Shown: in pieces, positions 45,655 to 54,655 of the stretch
Layout: the number at the start of each line of letters is the position of its first letter
Numbering within the stretch: position 1 is the stretch's first letter
Source: Tateyamaria omphalii
GTDB taxonomy: Bacteria > Pseudomonadota > Alphaproteobacteria > Rhodobacterales > Rhodobacteraceae
NCBI RefSeq assembly: GCF_019802125.1
Contig: NZ_JAHVHT010000001.1
Location: forward strand, 248,001 to 312,000
Direction: 5' to 3'
Length of the DNA: 64,000 nt
The notes under the pieces: model-generated
Database searches by the model: none
What the model was told of the DNA's origin: nothing
Seen by the model: the letters and a program-made list of their open reading frames with translations, nothing else
Program-made: the position numbers and the translations under genes

Positions 45655-46450
45655 TGCGGTCCCTGTTCAGCAGGTAGTCGGCATAGCGGGTGGCTGGCAC
45701 GGTCACACACAAAAAGATGACGGCGGCGACGACATAGGGCGTGAAATTCGCCAGGAGCGATTTGAAGATCCCGGCCTGCCGCAAGATCTCGACCGGCCCG
45801 ATGAAACTCAGCAGTGCCACGTCCTTCTGCAACGCCACCAGCATGTTCATGTTGGCAGGCACCACGCGGCGGATCGCTTGGGGCAGGATGACAAAGCGCA
45901 TCGTGTCCCGTTCGCTCAGGCCCAGGCAGATGGCCGCATTGCGCTGGCTGGCATGGATGCTTTCGATCCCCGACCGCAGCACCTCGGCCACGTAGGCCGA
46001 ATAGGTCAGCACAAGTGCCACGGTGCCCCAGATATAGGGCGAGTTCCACGGGCGCGACAGGCCAAGCCCCGGAATGCCGAAGCCGACAAGGTAGACCAGC
46101 AGGACGACGGGAATGCCGCGAAACAGATCGACATAGACCGCGCCGAAGATGCGCAAGGGAAAGAGCGCCGGGTTGGTGTTGCCGCGTGCGAGCGCAATGG
46201 CCAGACCCATGGCAAAGATCATCGGCACCGACCACGCAAAGATCGCCACATCCAGCAGGAAGGCGCGCAAGAGGTCGGGGAACACCCGCACGAACACCTC
46301 GCCATCAAAGAAGGAGGCGCGCACCGCCTCCCACCCTGGCGCCAGCGGGACAAGCACAATGACAAGGGCCAGCACGATCAAGGTGCTGACCCCCGCAATC
46401 AAGTTGGCCCGGCGCCTCTGCCGGGCTTCATACGCGCCGCGTCTGCTCAC
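45641..46450 (-). CDS. Polar amino acid ABC transporter, permease
   Basis: 269 residues from GTG 46450, which overlaps the stop of the binding-protein gene (GTGA). The frame extends upstream to 46549 but that part lacks similarity. Six or so membrane helices are predicted. The HisMQ-type permease signature lies in [20 protein letters not shown], with the EAA loop [20 protein letters not shown]. Only one permease gene is present, so the channel is probably a homodimer. Confidence 0.93.
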   Translation of the reverse strand: MSRRGAYEARQRRRANLIAGVSTLIVLALVIVLVPLAPGWEAVRASFFDGEVFVRVFPDLLRAFLLDVAIFAWSVPMIFAMGLAIALARGNTNPALFPLRIFGAVYVDLFRGIPVVLLVYLVGFGIPGLGLSRPWNSPYIWGTVALVLTYSAYVAEVLRSGIESIHASQRNAAICLGLSERDTMRFVILPQAIRRVVPANMNMLVALQKDVALLSFIGPVEILRQAGIFKSLLANFTPYVVAAVIFLCVTVPATRYADYLLNRDRNARS

Positions 46451-47262
46451 CGGATCAGCGGAACCCCGGTGGCTTCCTGCAGCCACTGCGCCTCGATCTC
46501 GGCGAGCTTGCCGCTCTCGGTCATGGCAGCCAGCGCCTCGTCCACGCACGCCTTCAGCTCGGACCCTTCGGGCATCAGCATCCCGAACTGATCCGGGTTC
46601 TCTGCCGCCGCCGGATCAAACTGCCCCAGGATCGCGCCACCCTCGACCACGACGGCCGACAGGTAAAGGGCTGTGGGCAGATCAAACAGGGCCGCATCAA
46701 TCTGCCCCGCCTGAATGGCCGCGGTGACATTGGCGTTGTCGTCATAGACCAGCGGGCTGGCATCAGGCTCGATCACTTCCATGACGATGGGCAGGGCGGT
46801 CGCGGATGCGACAACACCCCATTTCAACACTTTCAGGCTCTCCATCGTGGCCGTGGCCCCGCCATCGACAATGGCCTTCGTGGTCAGAACGGCCTGCGGC
46901 GCGGTGTAGTAGGGCGACGAGAAATCGACCACCTTGTCCCGGTCCTCGGTGATGGAATATTGCTGCATGTTCAGATCGAAATTCTTGGCGCCGGGCTGGA
47001 TCGCCTCGTCAAAGGACGTGCGCACCCATGTCACGTCCTCCGCCGCAAACCCCATCTCCTCGGCCAGCGCATAAGCCACCGCAGCCTCGAACCCCTCACC
47101 GGCCTCGGGCGCGTCATTCAGCACCCAAGGGTAATAGGCAGGGTTGCCCGTCGCGATGGTCAGCGTGCCGTCGGTCAGTGTCTTTCCGGCGGCACAATGG
47201 CCCGCCGCCAAAGCGCCGCTGGCAAGGGTGCTCAGCACGGCAGCGGTCAGAATGGTCTTCAT
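46447..47262 (-). CDS. Polar amino acid ABC transporter, periplasmic binding protein
   Basis: 271 residues with a signal peptide (TAAVLSTLASGALAAG). The family-3 solute-binding fold includes GTLTIATGNPAYYPW, EGFEAAVAYALAEEMGF, QQYSITEDRDKVVDFSSPYY (in parts) and DALFDLPTAL-like lobes. The ligand is probably an amino acid or opine-like compound and is not determinable here. It is first in the three-gene operon. The ATG at 47262 follows a GGGGAGA site. Confidence 0.92.
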   Translation of the reverse strand: MKTILTAAVLSTLASGALAAGHCAAGKTLTDGTLTIATGNPAYYPWVLNDAPEAGEGFEAAVAYALAEEMGFAAEDVTWVRTSFDEAIQPGAKNFDLNMQQYSITEDRDKVVDFSSPYYTAPQAVLTTKAIVDGGATATMESLKVLKWGVVASATALPIVMEVIEPDASPLVYDDNANVTAAIQAGQIDAALFDLPTALYLSAVVVEGGAILGQFDPAAAENPDQFGMLMPEGSELKACVDEALAAMTESGKLAEIEAQWLQEATGVPLIR

Positions 47263-47377
47263 GTGAAATCTCCCCATCATTTTGCCCGGATATTCAGGCA
47301 AGGGGGCAGGGCTGTCCAGTGCCGAGCGATACGCGGCGCAGGGATACCCGCCCGCGGTGCCACAAACATAGGCGCCA

Positions 47378-47941
47378 TCAAACCGTAATGGTGCGCGACC
47401 ATGCCAGCGGGATCGATCCACGATGCAGCACATGCGGGATGCCGACAAACATCAGGGGCGGCGTGCCCAGTTGCGCCATCTCCGCCATGTAGCTGCGCGC
47501 ACCGGCCGACACATGCCCGAGCGTCTCAAGCCGTTCACTGGAGTAGGGAACAACGTCCGTCATGGCGACGCTGTAATCGGGCGGAGAGGTCGGCTTGGCC
47601 GTATCGGAATAAAGCCAGATGCACATGCGGTCCGCACGCGCATCAAAACGTGCCGCATCAAAGGCCAGGAAACGGTGCCCGGTCTCCGGCCAGCCCAGAC
47701 CGTTTTCTAGCCGCGCCGCCCGCAAAGCCTCCGGATGGACAGGGGACAGCATCACGCAATCGGCCCAGACGCAGCCAAGTTCGGGCAATGGGCGCTGCGG
47801 CGCCCCCATGCGGTTCTGATACTTGCGCATCGCGCGCGCATGAATGTCAGGTTGCGCGGACTGCAGGTCAGACAGCGGCAACAAATCCGTCCCCCTCAGA
47901 TCGGGGGGACACCAGTGGAAAAGCTGCAGCCGATCGCTCAC
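47378..47941 (-). CDS. Hypothetical protein coupled to prs
   Basis: 187 residues, not recognised. It is rich in Pro, Arg and Trp and has several Cys and His (HWCPPD at the start, [24 protein letters not shown]). No signal peptide or membrane span is visible. It starts 4 nt inside the prs stop (ATGA overlap), so it is translated with ribose-phosphate pyrophosphokinase. Coupling and normal codon use suggest a real gene. Confidence 0.75.
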   Translation of the reverse strand: MSDRLQLFHWCPPDLRGTDLLPLSDLQSAQPDIHARAMRKYQNRMGAPQRPLPELGCVWADCVMLSPVHPEALRAARLENGLGWPETGHRFLAFDAARFDARADRMCIWLYSDTAKPTSPPDYSVAMTDVVPYSSERLETLGHVSAGARSYMAEMAQLGTPPLMFVGIPHVLHRGSIPLAWSRTITV

Positions 47942-48957
47942 TCGGCGGCGTACATGCCGTCATAGATGGGCGACAGCGTCTCGGCCTCGAACAGCGACGA
48001 CACCGACGTGCCATGCCAGATGTTCAGGATCGCCTGCGCAAACACCGGCGCAGTCGGCACGATGCGAATGTTCGGCGCAGCTTTCACGGCCTCGGTCGGC
48101 TGAATGCTGTCGGTGATGACCAACGATTTCATCACGGACTTCGTCACCCGATCCACGGCAGGGCCCGACAGCACACCATGGGTGATGTAGGAGTGCACCT
48201 CTTTGGCCCCGTTCTCCATCAACACCTCGGCCGCCTTGCACAGCGTCCCGGCGGTGTCACAGATGTCGTCCACGATGACACAGGTCTTGCCGGTGACATC
48301 GCCAATGACGGTCATCTCGGCCACTTCGCCCGCCTTCTCGCGGCGCTTGTCGACAATCGACAACGGTGCATTGATCCGCTTGGCCAGATCACGGGCACGC
48401 GCCACACCGCCCACGTCAGGCGACACGATCATCACGTCTTCCATGCTGCCCGCAAACTGGGTCTTCAGATCCAGCGCAAACACGGGCGAGGCATAAAGGT
48501 TGTCCACCGGAATATCGAAGAACCCCTGGATCTGAGCGGCATGCAGGTCCATGGTCAGCACCCGCTCGATCCCCGCACCTACCAGCATATTGGCCACCAG
48601 CTTCGACGAAATCGGCGTCCGCGCCTTGCTGCGCCGATCCTGCCGCGCATAGCCAAAATACGGGATCACTGCGGTGATCCGCGCCGCTGACGACCGGCGC
48701 AGCGCATCACACATGATCAGCAGCTCCATCAGGTTGTCATTTGCGGGGTTCGATGTTGGCTGGATGATGAACATGTCCTCACCCCGCACATTCTCGAACA
48801 CCTCGACGAAAATCTCACCGTCGTTGAAACGCTCCACGCGGGCATCCACCAGCCCCACGTTCACACCGCGATGCAGCGACATGCGCCGCGCAATTGCGTT
48901 TGCCAATGGCAGATTGGCATTGCCCGAGATCAGCTTGGGCTCTTGAATGGTCGGCAT
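47938..48957 (-). CDS. prs: Ribose-phosphate pyrophosphokinase (PRPP synthetase)
   Basis: Makes PRPP for nucleotide, histidine and tryptophan synthesis. 339 residues, with [25 protein letters not shown] (in parts: [17 protein letters not shown]), the flexible loop [19 protein letters not shown] (in parts), catalytic His in [15 protein letters not shown], and the PRPP loop [13 protein letters not shown]. Slightly longer than E. coli Prs, as is usual in this order. The ATG is 106 bp from the divergent isomerase gene. Confidence 0.97.
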   Translation of the reverse strand: MPTIQEPKLISGNANLPLANAIARRMSLHRGVNVGLVDARVERFNDGEIFVEVFENVRGEDMFIIQPTSNPANDNLMELLIMCDALRRSSAARITAVIPYFGYARQDRRSKARTPISSKLVANMLVGAGIERVLTMDLHAAQIQGFFDIPVDNLYASPVFALDLKTQFAGSMEDVMIVSPDVGGVARARDLAKRINAPLSIVDKRREKAGEVAEMTVIGDVTGKTCVIVDDICDTAGTLCKAAEVLMENGAKEVHSYITHGVLSGPAVDRVTKSVMKSLVITDSIQPTEAVKAAPNIRIVPTAPVFAQAILNIWHGTSVSSLFEAETLSPIYDGMYAAE

Positions 48958-49062
48958 GTCGTATCCCCGCGCAGCACGATTGTGACAGATTCGTGATGTT
49001 GACTCCGCTTAACACGGGGGTACCGTCCCGCGAAACAGCAGACCCCACGACCGAGGACGAAA

Positions 49063-49662
49063 ATGCCCCACATCGACTATTATTTTGCAACGCTGTCTCC
49101 CTACACCTACCTGGCCGGGAAACGGTTCGAGGCGCTGGCCGACAAACATGGGGCTACAGTGACCTACAAACCGCTTGATGTGATTGCACTTTTCGGACGG
49201 ACCGGCGGCACCCCGCCCAAGGACCGGCACATCAACCGTGTCGAATACCGGGCACAGGAACTCGTCCGGCAGGCCAAGAAATACGACATGCCGTTCAAGC
49301 TGAAACCCGCCCACTGGCCGACCAACGCCGCGCCATCCTCCTACGCGATCATCGCGGCACAGAACGCGGGCGGGGGTGATCTGGGCACGCTAGTCCACGC
49401 CATCCTCCGCGCCGTCTGGGCGGAGGACAAGGACATCGCGCAGGACGACGTGATCAAATCCTGCCTGTCCGAAGCCGGGTTTGACCCAACACTTGCCGAC
49501 AGCGGCCTCCTGTCCGGTGCCGAAACCTACGCCGCCAATCTCGAAGAAGCGGTGGACAAGGGTGTCTTCGGCGCCCCGTTCTACATCGTGGACGGCGACC
49601 AGCGGTTCTGGGGCCAGGACAAGCTCGAAGATCTCGACCTGCACCTCTCCGGCACATTGTGA
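49063..49662 (+). CDS. 2-hydroxychromene-2-carboxylate isomerase-like (DsbA/kappa GST fold)
   Basis: 199 residues of the DsbA-like HCCA isomerase family. DYYFATLSPYTYLAG has the Ser replacing the DsbA Cys motif (catalytic Ser of HCCA isomerase/kappa GST). LKPAHWPTNA and GVFGAPFYIVDGDQRFWGQD are the glutathione-site cis-Pro region and C-terminal signature. Substrate unknown in this context. It overlaps the downstream hydrolase by 4 nt (GTGA), suggesting a two-gene pathway or detoxification operon. Confidence 0.9.
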   Translation: MPHIDYYFATLSPYTYLAGKRFEALADKHGATVTYKPLDVIALFGRTGGTPPKDRHINRVEYRAQELVRQAKKYDMPFKLKPAHWPTNAAPSSYAIIAAQNAGGGDLGTLVHAILRAVWAEDKDIAQDDVIKSCLSEAGFDPTLADSGLLSGAETYAANLEEAVDKGVFGAPFYIVDGDQRFWGQDKLEDLDLHLSGTL

Positions 49663-50483
49663 TCCCGCACTTTCACAGCCGGAGCTTCGGCTCCGGCCCG
49701 CGGCCCGCGCTCGCCATCCATTGCACGCTGGCCCACTCCGGCGCGTGGCGCGGCGTGGGGGCGGCGCTGGGCGACCGGCTGACGCTGCACGCCTTCGACC
49801 TGCCCAATCACGGCAAGTCGGGCGACTGGGACGGGCAGGGCATCCTGCACGACACCGCCACCGCCATGGCCTGCGCCGTGATGGACGACATCGGCCCGGA
49901 CCCCATCGACATCATCGGCCACAGCTTTGGCGCAACGGTCGCGCTGCGGCTGGCGATCGAGCACCCCGAGCGTGTCCGCAGCGTCGCCATGTTCGAACCC
50001 GTCTTCTTCGCCCCCGCCATCGCGGACAATCCAGGCTTTGCCGACCGCTATGCCGCCGACACCGTCGATTTCGACGCAGCACTTGCAGCAGGTGATGACG
50101 AAAAGGCCGCGCGCGCCTTCAACCGCGCATGGGGCGACGGCCCACCCTGGGACACTATCCCGGCCCCGACGCGCCAGTACATGACCGACCGCATCCAGTT
50201 CGTCCGGCACAGCACGCCCACGGTCCTGCACGACAGCGCGGGCCTCCTCGCGCCCGGTCAGTTCGACCGCGCAACCATGCCCGCGCTCCTGATGGCGGGG
50301 GCCACGTCACCCTGGGCCGCCGAGGTGAATGGCGCCATCGCCCGCCGCTTGCCACACGTGCAGTCAGAGACATTGGACGGCGTGGGGCACATGGGGCCCA
50401 TCACGCATCCGCAAACGGTGGCGAGGCTATGGTCAGCCTTCCTTGATCAGACTGTGCAACCGCGGCATATCACCGCTGATTAA
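49659..50483 (+). CDS. Alpha/beta hydrolase
   Basis: 274 residues from a GTG overlapping the isomerase stop. The nucleophile elbow is IIGHSFGATVAL (Ser). The oxyanion strand is LAIHCTLAHSGAW, and the terminal His lies in LDGVGHMGPITHP. The acid residue is probably in ATSPWAAE or nearby and is not certain. No signal peptide. It is coupled to the HCCA isomerase-like gene. It is followed by a 212-bp convergent gap holding GCAGTTT repeats. Confidence 0.9.
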   Translation: MIPHFHSRSFGSGPRPALAIHCTLAHSGAWRGVGAALGDRLTLHAFDLPNHGKSGDWDGQGILHDTATAMACAVMDDIGPDPIDIIGHSFGATVALRLAIEHPERVRSVAMFEPVFFAPAIADNPGFADRYAADTVDFDAALAAGDDEKAARAFNRAWGDGPPWDTIPAPTRQYMTDRIQFVRHSTPTVLHDSAGLLAPGQFDRATMPALLMAGATSPWAAEVNGAIARRLPHVQSETLDGVGHMGPITHPQTVARLWSAFLDQTVQPRHITAD

Positions 50484-50512
50484 CCAATTTTATCAACGGC
50501 TTGTTAAGAGCT

Positions 50513-50632
50513 TTGGCAAAACACGCAGTTTTCACGTCAAAATGTGCAGTTTGCCAAAACGACCCCGAAAAGGGCCCGGATCGGGCGCCTAAAAACACGC
50601 AGTTTCGGCCCCAAAGTTCGCAGTTTCCAGAA
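50513..50632. repeat. Two pairs of GCAGTTT boxes (21-bp spacing) in a convergent intergenic gap
   Basis: GCAGTTT occurs at 50525, 50546, 50599 and 50620. Both pairs have the same 21-bp spacing and similar contexts (AAAACAC before the first box, a C-rich or AAA spacer, then the second box). TTTGGCAAA at 50512-50520 is also the reverse complement of TTTGCCAAA at 50550-50558, so the first pair sits in a stem-loop. It looks like a duplicated ~38-bp unit 74 bp apart. Confidence 0.6.
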
Positions 50633-50695
50633 AAAGGTATCGCACAGCACCGCGATCTCGCCGTCCAAATCCCAGGTTAACAGGGCGTACGGTGC

Positions 50696-51166
50696 TCAGG
50701 TCGGCTCATCAATGATGTGGTCTTCCCAATCGTCATCCGCCACATCAAATTCGCTCACGGTCCGCCCCTGCATAGACACGCCCGCCGCATGAACCGTCTC
50801 TGCCGTGCCGGAAATCAGCGGATGCCAGTCGAACAAGGGTTTTCCTTCATAAACAAGGCGATAGGCGCAGGTCTGCGGGATCCAGTATAGATGTTCCGCA
50901 ATGTTCGACGGCTTCAAAACGATGCAATCCGGCACAAATTGATGCCGAACATCGTACTGCCCGCACCGGCACGTCTCATCATCCAGCAACCGACACGCCA
51001 CCCGCGTCAGCGCAACCTCACCAGAGTCCTCATCTTCCAGCTTGTTCAAACAGCATTTTCCGCACCCGTCACACAACGCTTCCCACTCCTTGCGGGTCAG
51101 CTTGGTGATCGGTTTTTTCTCCCAAAAACGGGGGCTTAGCCCGTCGCGGTCAATCGGATCACTCAT
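50696..51166 (-). CDS. YcgN/UPF0260 cysteine-cluster protein
   Basis: 156 residues. The cysteine cluster CDGCGKCCLNKLED and later CRLLDDETCRCGQYD form the CxxCxxCC pattern of the YcgN/UPF0153-related family thought to bind a metal or Fe-S cluster. FWEKKPITKLTRKEWEALC is the family N-terminus. Function is not established. It overlaps ribF by 4 nt and is translated with it. Confidence 0.9.
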   Translation of the reverse strand: MSDPIDRDGLSPRFWEKKPITKLTRKEWEALCDGCGKCCLNKLEDEDSGEVALTRVACRLLDDETCRCGQYDVRHQFVPDCIVLKPSNIAEHLYWIPQTCAYRLVYEGKPLFDWHPLISGTAETVHAAGVSMQGRTVSEFDVADDDWEDHIIDEPT

Positions 51167-52095
51167 AGCGCGGCCAGGATCTCACGCGCCTGCGCACTGT
51201 CCGCATCCATCTGTGTGATCAGTGTGTCAACGCCATCAAATTTCACTTCCCCCCGCAAATGCGCCACCAGCGCAACGGACACAGGCGCGCCATATAAATC
51301 ACCCGAGAAATCAAAGACATAAGTCTCAAGGTTGGGTTTGTTTTCCCCAAACATGGGCCGCACCCCCAAGGACGCGACACCGTGATAAGCGCCCTGATGC
51401 GGCCCTTCCAGCACGTCAAACAGCACCGCATACACCCCAAAGGCAGGGGGATGCAGACCATCAATCGACATGTTCGCGGTGGGGTAGCCAAGGGTCCGCC
51501 CCCGCTGCTCCCCACCGATGACAGGCCCCTCTATCCTGTGCCAGTGCCCCAGCATTTCCGCAGCATCTTGTGGCCGCCCGTTACTCAGCGCCTGCCGGAT
51601 CGCGGTCGAGGACACGGTGTTTTCACCGTGCTCCAACAACGGCGCAATGGTCACGTCAAACCCCATCTCTGCCCCGTAGCGCACCAGATGCTCTGCCGTC
51701 CCGGCCCGCTTCCGCCCAAAGCAGAAATCAGCCCCCACAACCACGTGGCTCAGGCCCAAACCATCGCAGATCACATCCCGCGCAAACTCTTCAGGTTCCA
51801 ACCCGGCAAGCCCGGAATGAAAAGGCAATTCAAAGAGATAGCGCAGCCCCATCTTCTCCAGCCGGCTCGCCCGCGCGGCCTGGCTCATCAGTCGAAAGGG
51901 CGGCGCGTCGGGGGCAAAGTACTCTCGTGGATGTGGCTCGAAGGTCAGCACCCCCAACGGCGCATCCGGCGCCGCACTCTGCGCCAGTTCTATGACGGAC
52001 CGATGGCCCAAGTGCACACCATCGAAATTGCCGATGGCCACGCTCGCACCGCGATCGTCCGCGTCAACAAACTGATAGTCCCGGATAATCTTCAT
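51163..52095 (-). CDS. ribF: Bifunctional riboflavin kinase / FAD synthetase
   Basis: Converts riboflavin to FMN and FAD. 310 residues. The N-terminal nucleotidyltransferase has SVAIGNFDGVHLGH (HxGH type), FEPHPREYF and SSTAIRQAL. The C-terminal flavokinase has GEQRGRTLGYPTANM (GxPTAN) and a terminal EVKFDGVDTLITQMDAD. Its ATG is 123 bp downstream of the MaoC gene stop, across a gap containing a palindromic repeat, and it leads into ycgN. Confidence 0.96.
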   Translation of the reverse strand: MKIIRDYQFVDADDRGASVAIGNFDGVHLGHRSVIELAQSAAPDAPLGVLTFEPHPREYFAPDAPPFRLMSQAARASRLEKMGLRYLFELPFHSGLAGLEPEEFARDVICDGLGLSHVVVGADFCFGRKRAGTAEHLVRYGAEMGFDVTIAPLLEHGENTVSSTAIRQALSNGRPQDAAEMLGHWHRIEGPVIGGEQRGRTLGYPTANMSIDGLHPPAFGVYAVLFDVLEGPHQGAYHGVASLGVRPMFGENKPNLETYVFDFSGDLYGAPVSVALVAHLRGEVKFDGVDTLITQMDADSAQAREILAAL

Positions 52096-52138
52096 GACCC
52101 CTGCCTAGCCAAGCGACCAAACAAGGGCAAGCGCCCGT

Positions 52139-52200
52139 TTCTTCTGACTGAAAATACTACGGGGTGAGGCCGCAGGGCGAGGGGCAGCGCCCCTGAGCCC
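52139..52200. repeat. Dispersed-type intergenic repeat with GGGGC/GCCCC hairpin
   Basis: A segment with TTCTGACTGAAAATACTACGG followed by GAGGGGCAGCGCCCCTGAG, in which GGGGC-a-GCGCCCC forms a hairpin. From memory, near-identical 'GAAAATACT...GGGGGCAGCGCCCCC' segments recur between genes in many roseobacter genomes. Only one copy is seen here. Confidence 0.4.
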
Positions 52201-52218
52201 GTCAGCAATTACAAGGTG

Positions 52219-52662
52219 TTAGTCGAACTTCCGCGACGGCGCCAGCACAGTCGCCTCACCGATCAAAACCTTCTTGCCGTCCACGGCGCAGTGGCAATCC
52301 AGCTTCACCCGGCGCTTGGCAAAATCGATGTCGATCACCTTCACCTCGGCATAGACCATGTCGCCCGGACGCACGGGTGCAAGAAATTTTAACGATTGTC
52401 CCATATAGACCGTGCCGTGCCCTGGCAGCTGCTCACCAATCACGGCAGAGATCAGACCCGCAGTCAGCATCCCATGCGCGATACGACCCTGAAAGATCGT
52501 GTCTTGCGCATAGTCGTCGTCCAGATGGACCGGGTTCCGGTCGGTGGAGATCTGGGCAAACATCTCGATGTCCTCGTCCGTCACCACTTTGCGCAGGTGA
52601 CGGGACATGCCCATCTCGATGTCTTCGATGCAGATCGTGCCGCGTGGCAGGTTGTCCAACAT
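52219..52662 (-). CDS. MaoC-type dehydratase / (R)-enoyl-CoA hydratase-like
   Basis: 147 residues of hotdog fold. The hydratase-2 active-site motif is DRNPVHLDDDYA (Asp and His) followed by GRIAHGMLTAGLIS. LKFLAPVRPGDMVYAEVKV is the MaoC C-terminal signature. It could supply (R)-3-hydroxyacyl-CoA for PHA (PhaJ-like) or act in fatty-acid metabolism. It is alone, between the ribF and HAD-hydrolase genes on the same strand. Confidence 0.92.
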   Translation of the reverse strand: MLDNLPRGTICIEDIEMGMSRHLRKVVTDEDIEMFAQISTDRNPVHLDDDYAQDTIFQGRIAHGMLTAGLISAVIGEQLPGHGTVYMGQSLKFLAPVRPGDMVYAEVKVIDIDFAKRRVKLDCHCAVDGKKVLIGEATVLAPSRKFD

Positions 52663-52751
52663 GGATCAGCTCCGGTAACTATATGACCGCTTGCCCGGCC
52701 TATACGCAATCTAATTACTTTGCGCGCGCAGAAAAGCAAGTCAAAAGTAGG

Positions 52752-53624
52752 TCAGCGGAGATGCCCTATGGCGAAAGTCGGCGCAGAGGTTTCCTTTTCA
52801 AGATAAGCACTTAGCGCATCCGGGTCGGGTTGGTGCGACGTTTTGGTTTCCGCGGCCGCCAAACCGCCCGAAATGAACAGGGAATCGATATCCTCGCCCA
52901 TCGCACCCGCAATGTCCGTGAGGACCCCGTCTCCAATCGCCAGAATCCCGCTGTCCGGTACGTCCACGCCCAGCTCCGCCAGGCGCCGCCGCGCCAGATC
53001 GTAGATCGGCGGATGCGGCTTGCCGAAGTAGAGGCTCTCGCCCCCCATTTCGGTATAGAGCTTCGCCAGCGCCCCCGCACACCACTCGCGCACGTCGCCC
53101 CGGTCCACGACGATGTCCGGATTCGCACAAAGAAGCTTCAAGCCCAACTGCTTGGCCATCAGAAACTCGGGCCGCATCACGTCCGGGTCTGCCATCGGAT
53201 CGCGTGGGCCGGTGCACACAATGCCCTCGGCGTCTTTCAGATCAACCATCTCGATCTCGACAGGGTCCTTGATCACGCCGATGGGTTGAAAGAACTTCTC
53301 TTCTCCCGGTTGCCCAATGAAATAGACCTTCGAGCCCACGATGCCTCGGAACATTGCAGCACGCGCACTGTCGCCAGACGTGGCAATCGTGTCCCATGCA
53401 TCGTCCGGCACCCCGAAATGCACCAGCTGCTTCTGCACGCCGGCACGAGGGCGCGGCGAGTTGGTGACCAGCACCACCTTGCCGCCCTTGGCGCGGTAGT
53501 CCTGCAAGGCTGCAACGGCCTCGGGCAGCGCCTTGACCCCGTTGTGCACGCACCCCCACAGGTCCACGAACAGTGCGTCATAGCGATCCGAAATCTCGGA
53601 CAGGGAAGTAATGATCTGGGCCAT
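52752..53624 (-). CDS. TIGR01459-family HAD hydrolase
   Basis: 290 residues of HAD subfamily IIA. Motif I is ALFVDLWGCVHNGVKAL, with the family's characteristic D-x-W in place of D-x-D. Motif II is VLVTNSPRPR, and motif III/IV is YFGKPHPPIYDLA plus ILAIGDGVLTDIAGA. It probably dephosphorylates a small metabolite; the substrate is unknown. The gene is separated from the crotonase by 61 bp on the same strand. Confidence 0.92.
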   Translation of the reverse strand: MAQIITSLSEISDRYDALFVDLWGCVHNGVKALPEAVAALQDYRAKGGKVVLVTNSPRPRAGVQKQLVHFGVPDDAWDTIATSGDSARAAMFRGIVGSKVYFIGQPGEEKFFQPIGVIKDPVEIEMVDLKDAEGIVCTGPRDPMADPDVMRPEFLMAKQLGLKLLCANPDIVVDRGDVREWCAGALAKLYTEMGGESLYFGKPHPPIYDLARRRLAELGVDVPDSGILAIGDGVLTDIAGAMGEDIDSLFISGGLAAAETKTSHQPDPDALSAYLEKETSAPTFAIGHLR

Positions 53625-53685
53625 GATGCCTCCGGCGAAATTCAGTCAACCGGGGTGTGCCACAGCTATCGCAAGGGCGAAAGAG

Positions 53686-54486
53686 CTAGTCGGCGCGTCG
53701 GTCCGGGTCATTCAGCGGATGATCCCGCGTCCAGTCATATAGGCCCGCGTCCCGCTCTTTCACCGCCTGTTTCCAGCCGACCGTCTCGGAACGGGCTTTG
53801 AAATTCAGCCCCTCGGGTGAGTGTCGCGTGATCCCGTCGAATACGGTGGCGAGGCGCTGGGTCTGGGTGATCGTTGCTTCCAGCGTCTGGTTGATGACCA
53901 TCTTGTTCATGGCAAGCTGGTTGATGGGGACAGAGGCCATGCGCGCTGCCAGCGCCTCTACCTCCGCATCAAGCGCGTCGGCAGGCACGGCTTTCAGGAC
54001 AAGCCCCATATCCGCCGCTTCGGTCCCGGTGATCTTGTCACCGGTCAGCAACATCCGCTTGGCCCGTTCCGGCCCCAAGCGGTAGACCCACATGGCCGTG
54101 GTCGGGCAGCCCCATACGCGGGCGGGCATGTAGCCGATTTGTGCGGTGTCCTCCATCACCACCATGTCGCAGCAAAGCGCGATGTCCGACCCGCCCGCGA
54201 CCGCATATCCATGTACCTTGGCGATCACCGGTTTCATGGCGCGAAACAGCGACATGAAGCACCGGGTATTGGCCCACATGAACTGGTAGTCCTTCATCGG
54301 ATCCCAGGGCATGTCCTGCGTCAGCGCGTTGTGTGGGTCCTGTGCGTAGTGGGTCAGATCGTAGCCCGCACAGAACGCAGTTCCGGCACCGGACAGGATC
54401 ATGACATGCATGTCCTGGTCTGCATCGAATGCCTCGACCGCCGCTTGCAATTCGCGCGGCAGGTCGTCGTCGATGGCGTTCATCAC
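53686..54486 (-). CDS. Enoyl-CoA hydratase/isomerase (crotonase) family protein; start region disrupted
   Basis: 267 residues from GTG 54486. The crotonase fold includes FCAGYDLTHYA, the oxyanion-hole strand GYAVAGGSDIALCCD and RVWGCPTTAMWV. The conserved N-terminus GRIGRIILNRPEVMNAI is also readable in this frame back to codon 54540 (I-K-T-E-K-D-G-R). However, no ATG, GTG or TTG precedes it in frame. The best start, GTG 54547 with AGAGAG upstream, is out of frame by one base. This suggests a frameshift at the start, a sequence error or non-canonical initiation. The active-site Glu positions are not typical of classical hydratases. Confidence 0.85.
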   Translation of the reverse strand: MMNAIDDDLPRELQAAVEAFDADQDMHVMILSGAGTAFCAGYDLTHYAQDPHNALTQDMPWDPMKDYQFMWANTRCFMSLFRAMKPVIAKVHGYAVAGGSDIALCCDMVVMEDTAQIGYMPARVWGCPTTAMWVYRLGPERAKRMLLTGDKITGTEAADMGLVLKAVPADALDAEVEALAARMASVPINQLAMNKMVINQTLEATITQTQRLATVFDGITRHSPEGLNFKARSETVGWKQAVKERDAGLYDWTRDHPLNDPDRRAD

Positions 54487-54541
54487 CTCGGGGCGGTTCA
54501 GGATGATACGGCCGATCCGGCCGTCTTTCTCTGTCTTGATT

Positions 54542-54556
54542 GTGCACCTGGTGCAC
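54542..54556. other. GTGCACC-a-GGTGCAC palindrome at the crotonase translation start
   Basis: A perfect 7-bp-arm palindrome directly upstream of the conserved crotonase N-terminal codons. It contains both candidate GTG start codons (54556 and 54547 on the minus strand). Confidence 0.5.
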
Positions 54557-54584
54557 TCTCTGCCTGGAAGGCTTGCACAAAAAC

Positions 54585-54652
54585 GTAAGGCGGACCACTG
54601 GTCCGCCCTTGTCTCGTCTCCTGAACTGTAAGGCGGAGGTGTCCGCCGCCCC
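54585..54652. repeat. REP-like palindrome dimer between crotonase and ppaC
   Basis: Unit 1 (54585-54610) has arms AAGGCGGACCA/TGGTCCGCC around one base. Unit 2 (54628-54652) has GGCGGA/TCCGCC and ends CCGCCGCCCC. Starts are 43 bp apart. Both begin GTAAGGCGGA, like the unit at 42838. It ends 3 bp before the ppaC stop. Confidence 0.7.
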
Positions 54653-54655
54653 GCC

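Noticed and set aside
50513..50632. CRISPR-like array
   Set aside because: There are only two ~38-bp similar units with different flanks. The repeats are 7 bp long and no cas gene is present.
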